Assembly (NCBI GenBank): GCA_033961575.1
Contig: CM066732.1
Location: 77,342,687-77,406,686 of the forward strand
Direction of reading: 5' to 3'
Length of the DNA: 64,000 nt
Source of the DNA: Aselliscus stoliczkanus
Taxonomy: Eukaryota; Chordata; Mammalia; Chiroptera; Hipposideridae
Shown: positions 59,600 through 64,000 of the stretch, in pieces
Layout of the letters: every line of letters begins with the position of its first letter
Position numbering within the stretch: position 1 is the first letter of the stretch
The notes under the pieces: generated by a model
What the model was told of the DNA's origin: nothing
What the model saw: the letters and a program-made list of their open reading frames with translations, nothing else
Database searches by the model: none
Program-made: the position numbers and the translations under genes

Positions 59600-60260
59600 A
59601 GCTCATTTTGCTTTGATAATCATGGAGGAAATATTAAATAATAAGGCCAGTGTGACAACCCACTTTTGAGTCCATTATAAAAAGTATTATTCTGCTGTAA
59701 AAAGATTTTAATAGCTCAGACGTTTGGTCATTCCCTCCTCCCCTTAGCAACAAAATAAAAGCTTGGTTGAAAGCTCTCAAGTCCAAACATGACCTACATT
59801 AGCAAAGAATATCAAGATGCTTAACATGAGGTGTCTCATGATCAATTTCAAGCAAGCATACATTGCTCTTGCAATTGATTGGCATGTCAAATTCTTGACA
59901 AAGTAATAAGGGACTCTAGGTGCCAATCACTGTCTCACAATGTATTCCATTGTATAGTTTTGGGTATAGGTCTGATTAAATTATGATGGCATCCCAAATA
60001 CGGCCAACTGTTGAGAAATTACTTCTCATGGGAGTCGGCAGCTCTGATGCTCCGCCATTCTTTAGCCAAAAGCAAAGAAGAGGCAAACACACAGAATGCC
60101 TTTGAATCGATGGGTTAACAGCTGCCAGCTTCATCGGAATCCCTAGTTATGTCCGGCCAGAGTCATCAGACTTTCTTAATTCCATCATTTACTTCCAAAT
60201 GCAACCAGTTTTGCCATCTTTCTTGATGCCACCCTCATAACACTTTTCTGTTTATCTTAT
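59600..60260. other. Repeat-free, conserved-looking block
   Basis: I recognise no repeat, and the sequence is complex and moderately AT-rich. It has no long open frame. Candidate for a conserved non-coding element, by composition only. Confidence 0.35.
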
Positions 60261-60326
60261 GCCTTTCGCTTCCAAGAATGCCTTCTGTTTTCTCTGCTGT
60301 TCCATAGCAGGAAAGGAGAAAATTCT

Positions 60327-60333
<7 letters not shown>

Positions 60334-60356
<23 letters not shown>
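60334..60356. repeat. Poly(A) tract
   Basis: Run of about 23 A. No retroelement or direct repeat is recognised next to it. Confidence 0.95.
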
Positions 60357-60357
<1 letters not shown>

Positions 60358-61204
60358 ACTTTTTTAGCGGCTCTTCCGTAATGAATACCCAATGCATTTA
60401 AGAGTTAAGAATTATAATCCTGCACTAATGGCAAAAGCAAAACAAAACTGAAAGGGGAATGACACAGTGGAGAATACATGAATTCAATAAATGAATGGAA
60501 TGCAAATGAGAGAGTTCACAGAAGAAGAGAGATAAATATTGCCAACACCAACAGTCGCAGAAAGACACATGGCCAGGGAGTAACAGGAAAGGGAAACACA
60601 ATGGTCTCCTGCTAACGATCTACCTTTTCACCCCTATAAACAGCAAAATAAAGCAAATGACCTGAAAATCATCCCTATTATGTTTTTCCTGTTTTCTTTC
60701 CCTACTTACATCTGACTGAAATAATCTTCTATATACTAACTTCCTGTCAACAAGAGTGCAATCCATTTCCTAATATCTGAGTGATGTATTAGCCACCTGA
60801 GTGTCAAACTTGTTTTTCCTCATTTTCAGGGGATATTTATGTCATGATACACCACACTTATTTCAATATAATTTACTGTGCAGCAGTGGTGTTTCTATGA
60901 ATTAAAACTAAGGCACTGATCCACACCACCAAAGAGGAGTGGTGAGAGTACACTTCATCACAGCCCTACTGAAAAATGTTTTAATATATATTCAGAATAG
61001 GGGGTACTACTGTAATGATTAAGAAGGAGCACCTACCAGCAAACAACATGCAAAGTGCACTACAAAAAATGAAAACCACTTAAAACTCAGCTATTCTTAT
61101 TAAAAAGAAAGGACAATCATGCAGGCAGAATGTTCTGGGAAAGAAAGATGAAGAATGGAAGTACACATCGGGAAAACATATGGAAATGTGAGAATACAGA
61201 CAAT
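60357..61204. other. Unassigned DNA
   Basis: Nothing recognised. Confidence 0.4.
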
Positions 61205-61398
61205 CAGCATTGTCCAATAGAAATTTCTACAATGATGGAAGCCTTCGTTCCATGATCTGCACCATCCATTCCACGTGGCTACTGAGCACTTATGCAGCAA
61301 GTACAAGGGGGAACCTGTATTTTTAATTTCAATTCATTTTATTAATCAAAATTTAAATAGCCACATGGCTACCATATTGAACAGTGCAATGCTGTATG
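61205..61398. mobile_element. Old hAT-like MER relic with terminal repeats
   Basis: The left end 'gcattgtccaatagaaatttctacaatgatggaa' and the right end 'aaatagccacatggctaccatattgaacagtgcaatg' are degraded inverted termini of a common mammalian DNA-transposon relic. 'cacgtggctactgagcacttatgc' lies between. Confidence 0.8.
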
Positions 61399-62418
61399 AA
61401 GTTTGCCATCAGAACACAAGCAACAAGGTGAAATTGTGAAAAAAAATAACAAGGCTGAGAAATTTAATTCTTCAGTGTGCCAACATGCCCAATATTTGAA
61501 ATAATTTGAGAAACCACCTTGACATCTGTCTGCATCTTCTCAATTCATCCAACCACCAATAAGCTTCCCACCTATTGGCAAATTAAAATTAACAAACTGA
61601 CTAAATCCTCTTGATTCTTATACCAATAGTTGTCCTTTTTTTTTTTATTAGTTTCAGGTGTACAACACAATGCAATAGTTATACTCTTTACCCCCTAAAG
61701 TGAAAACCTCCCTCCCCCAGTTCGCCACCCGACTCCCCCCCCCATATCATACATATCCATCACAACTCCCCTGACTCCCCTCCACAGTATACTCCACATC
61801 CCGTGACCATCCACATATTCAGTTGCAGTTGGCATACAATACTATACAACATCAGCTTCAGGTGTATAGTGCAGTGATCAAGCCTCTATTCCATCCATGA
61901 AGTGGTCTCCCTAACAAGACGTGATATCTGACACTCCACAAAATTTTTACAACATTATGATATTCCCCGAACTGTGTTTCATATCCTTGTGGCAATATTG
62001 TAGTTGTCTATTTATGCTGTCTAATCCCTTCCCCTTCCCCCACATCCCCACGCACCTCCCAACTAGCAACCCTCAGTTTTTCTTCTACATCTACGAGTCT
62101 GTTTACTTTGATCGTTCACTCACCTCTTCAGACTCCACACACAAGTGAGATCACATGGTACCTGTCCTTCTCAGACTGACATATTTCTTGCAACATAATA
62201 GTCTCTTCACAACATTATCAATTACATTCCCAGAACTGCCCCCATATCCCTACGACAACATTGTAGTCCCACATACACTGTCCAAAACCTTCCCCCTCTT
62301 CCTCTTCCCCACTCCCTCCCAGCCAGCAACCATCAGTTTTTCCTTTATATCTGCTTGATATGACTTCAATCTTCTTAAATTGTCTCTCTGGGTTAGCTTG
62401 TTTACCCCTTTCTTTTGT

Positions 62419-63291
62419 TTAAAAAAGCCCTTTAAACATTTCTTGCAATGCTGGCTTGGTGGTAATGAATTCCTTAAGCTCATTCTTTTCTGAGAAGCTC
62501 TTTATTTCTCCTTCAATTTTAAGTGATAGCCCTGCTGGGTAGAGCAGTCTTGGTTGTAGGCCTTTATTTTGTGTCACTTTGAATATCTCCTGCCACTCCC
62601 TTCTGGCCTGCAGAGTTTCTGTAGACAAGTCAGCTGTTAGTCTAACAGGAGTTTCTTTGTATGTAACCTGCTGTCTTTCTCTTGCAGCCTCTAGGATTCT
62701 GTCTCTGTCTTTAACCTTTGCCATTTTAACTATGATGTGTCTTGGTGTGGACCTGTTTGGGTTCAGCTTGTTTGGAACCCTCTGCACTTCCTGGGCATGT
62801 ATGTTGATTTCCTTCACCAGGGTAGGGAAGTTTTCAGTCATTATTTTTTCAAATACATTTTCGACCCCTTGCTTCTTTTCTTCTCCTTCTGGTATCCCTA
62901 TGATTCGAAGATGGTTGCGCTTCACCTTGTCCCATAGGGCTCTTAAACTATTTTCATTGGTTTTTATCCTTTGGTCTTTTTGCTGTGCCAACTGGATGAG
63001 TTCTGCTATTTTATCTTCCAAATCATTGGTCCGCTCCTCTGCTTCATCTACTCTACTGGTGATTCCTTCGAGTGTGTTCTTCATTTCAGTTATTGTATTC
63101 TTTAGTTCTAACAGGTTGTTTTTTATGGTTTCCCTATCCTTCTTTATGTCCTCGCTAAGTTCCTTAAACATTCTTATCATCAGTGTTCTAAACTCTGTCT
63201 CTGAAAGGTTGGATCCCTCTGTTTCATTTGGTTCCATTTCTGGAGGTTTCTTCTGATCTTTTACTTGTGACATGTTTCTTTGTTTCCCCAT
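62419..63291 (-). CDS. L1 ORF1 protein (RNA-binding chaperone), intact
   Basis: A 290-residue frame starts at the Met of MGKQRNMSQVKDQKK and ends LQEMFKGLF. It could extend 26 codons upstream to 63369, but the MGKQRN start matches the family. L1 ORF1p binds L1 RNA as trimers and is needed for retrotransposition. What is visible: a polar N-terminus; a long coiled coil at about residues 33-120 (heptad-like LSEDIKKDRETIKNNLLELKN region and beyond); the RRM motif LRIIGIPEGEE at residues 128-138; and a C-terminal domain with RHIIVKMAKVKDRDRIL (184-200) and YPAGLSLKIEG (251-261). Mammalian homologs are usually about 300-340 residues; this copy stops shortly after the TTKPAL motif. No frameshift or stop breaks it, which suggests a young copy or recent selection. 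Host expression is unknown. Confidence 0.9.
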   Translation of the reverse strand: MGKQRNMSQVKDQKKPPEMEPNETEGSNLSETEFRTLMIRMFKELSEDIKKDRETIKNNLLELKNTITEMKNTLEGITSRVDEAEERTNDLEDKIAELIQLAQQKDQRIKTNENSLRALWDKVKRNHLRIIGIPEGEEKKQGVENVFEKIMTENFPTLVKEINIHAQEVQRVPNKLNPNRSTPRHIIVKMAKVKDRDRILEAARERQQVTYKETPVRLTADLSTETLQARREWQEIFKVTQNKGLQPRLLYPAGLSLKIEGEIKSFSEKNELKEFITTKPALQEMFKGLF

Positions 63292-63369
63292 TCTGGCTGT
63301 CGCTCTGGGATTGCTTTGATGTATTAGATAGATCACCAGGAGAGCCCTGGCTGGATCACGCAGGCACAC

Positions 63370-64000
63370 AGCTCACAGCCCAACACTCCCAGGAAAACTC
63401 CCAGTCTCAGCCTGTCCCAATCAGCCGCTCGCAGATCAGGCCGAGCAGCCCGACAACCAATCACCAGCCTGGCAACTCTGCAAGTGCAGTGCAGAGAGCG
63501 GGACCCGAGGTGGCTTGCGCACTCCCGCGTCTCAGTGAGCAGCCTGTTGGAGCCGGATCACTCCCACTAGGCGTTTCCCTGGCAACGCAGCACAAGCCTG
63601 GCGTAGGGTGGGGATCCAAGGCGGCTTGGTCACTTCCGGGTCTCAGTGAGCAGCACGTTGGAACCGGAGGGCACCCGCCCCTGCGTTTCCCTGGCAACGC
63701 AGTATAAGCCGGGCGGAGGGTGGGGATCCAAGGCCGCATGTGCGCGCTCGCATGCACACACGTACTTCTGTGTCAATTCCACCAGACCAATTAGGTCTCG
63801 GTCCTGATCCTTCGTGGGAGGGCCCAAGCCTGACAAAATGGCACCCTCCCTACACCACTCACGTGCAGGCTTCGCACCACAGGAACAACAGTTTAAAAAC
63901 CTCCAGCCTTTGCACCAAAGGTGCTCAGTTCAGTCCGTCCCCGCAGGCCCCCGGCTCACACAGCCACTCCCTCCACCAGGAACCAGGTAAGTGCTCACCG
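63370..64000 (-). promoter_or_regulatory. L1 5' UTR, GC-rich, tandem units
   Basis: This region is upstream of ORF1 on the minus strand and is far richer in GC and CpG than the rest of the window. Two similar units of about 111 bp can be aligned: both contain tctcagtgagcag (63530 and 63641), gttgga and gtttccctggcaacgcag (63573 and 63685), and end ggtggggatccaaggc. A third, partial unit begins after about 63730. L1 promoters in this position are internal RNA polymerase II promoters. Tandem monomers are known in mouse L1. Promoter activity here is inferred, not shown. Confidence 0.65.

Larger units (their letters stand above)
61636..64000 (-). mobile_element. ORF1-only L1 element (HAL1-like), right end outside window
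   Basis: On the minus strand the order is: GC-rich 5' region (about 64000 down to 63292), an intact L1 ORF1 (63291-62419), about 780 bp of L1 3' UTR, then poly(A) (T11 at 61636-61646). The 3' UTR is recognisable from 'gtttcaggtgtacaacac' (61651) and 'cacaagtgagatcacatgg' (about 62140). ORF2, normally about 3.8 kb, is wholly absent: neither endonuclease, reverse transcriptase nor its C-terminal text appears. This is the layout of half-L1 (HAL1) elements described in mammals, or of an L1 that lost ORF2 by deletion. The target duplication cannot be checked because the other end is beyond the window. Confidence 0.8.

Noticed and set aside
62579..63256. Plus-strand open frame of 225 codons
   Set aside because: It lies antisense to the L1 ORF1; its Ser/Phe-rich text is the mirror image of the Lys/Glu-rich coiled-coil coding sequence.
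1..64000. Search for CRISPR arrays, viral genomes, integrase cassettes or endogenous retrovirus LTR pairs
   Set aside because: No regularly spaced repeats, no long terminal repeat pair, and no retroviral gag/pol/env reading frame were seen. The repeats found are LINE, SINE and DNA-transposon types.

Overview
The window is mammalian nuclear DNA: AT-rich, non-coding, and dominated by interspersed repeats. I found no intact host gene, no exon bounded by convincing splice sites, and no tRNA, rRNA or CRISPR array. Old mammal-wide repeats (MIR, L2, MER5A/MER20-like hAT relics, Tigger-like relics) sit beside L1 copies of several ages. A tRNA-headed SINE family is also present, with a 5' end of the GGGCCGGCCGAGTGGCGCA type. 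L1 3' ends containing 'caccccaataaa', together with this SINE, point to a laurasiatherian. A bat is my best guess; that is inference, and the family or species cannot be fixed from the sequence alone.

Layout. 1-620: broken protein-like reading frames of unknown parent. 620-16,240: mostly single-copy-like DNA with an antisense L1 3' end (3.8-4.5 kb), an antisense SINE (5.65 kb), microsatellites, and two 5'-truncated L1 ends (11.7 and 14.7 kb). 16.2-24.3 kb: a cluster of ancient L2 and MIR copies, one L2 split by a MER20-like element, plus a young SINE at 23.3 kb. 27.4-30.2 kb: a 2.8-kb decayed sense L1 (ORF2 and 3' end) containing a nested L1 end and a nested SINE. 30.2-38 kb: largely unassigned, with one GC-rich hairpin block at 36.6 kb. 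38.4-39.0 kb: an L1 with a 5' inversion (twin priming). 40.3-43.2 kb: three SINEs, one of them a long composite form. 43.7-55.8 kb: DNA-transposon relics, an old half-L1-like element, a second long composite SINE with a perfect target duplication, and L2/MIR fragments. 56.5-59.6 kb: old L1 fragments. 59.6-60.3 kb: single-copy, conserved-looking DNA. 61.6-64.0 kb: the most notable item, an antisense L1-derived element with an intact ORF1 (290 codons from the canonical Met), no ORF2, and tandem units in its GC-rich 5' region. It runs off the right edge.

The only reading frame here that I regard as a real protein-coding unit is that L1 ORF1. The elements do not form an operon-like system; they record successive retrotransposition waves. 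Nothing here amounts to a clearly new biological system. The best leads are the ORF1-only L1 element and the long composite SINE subfamily.
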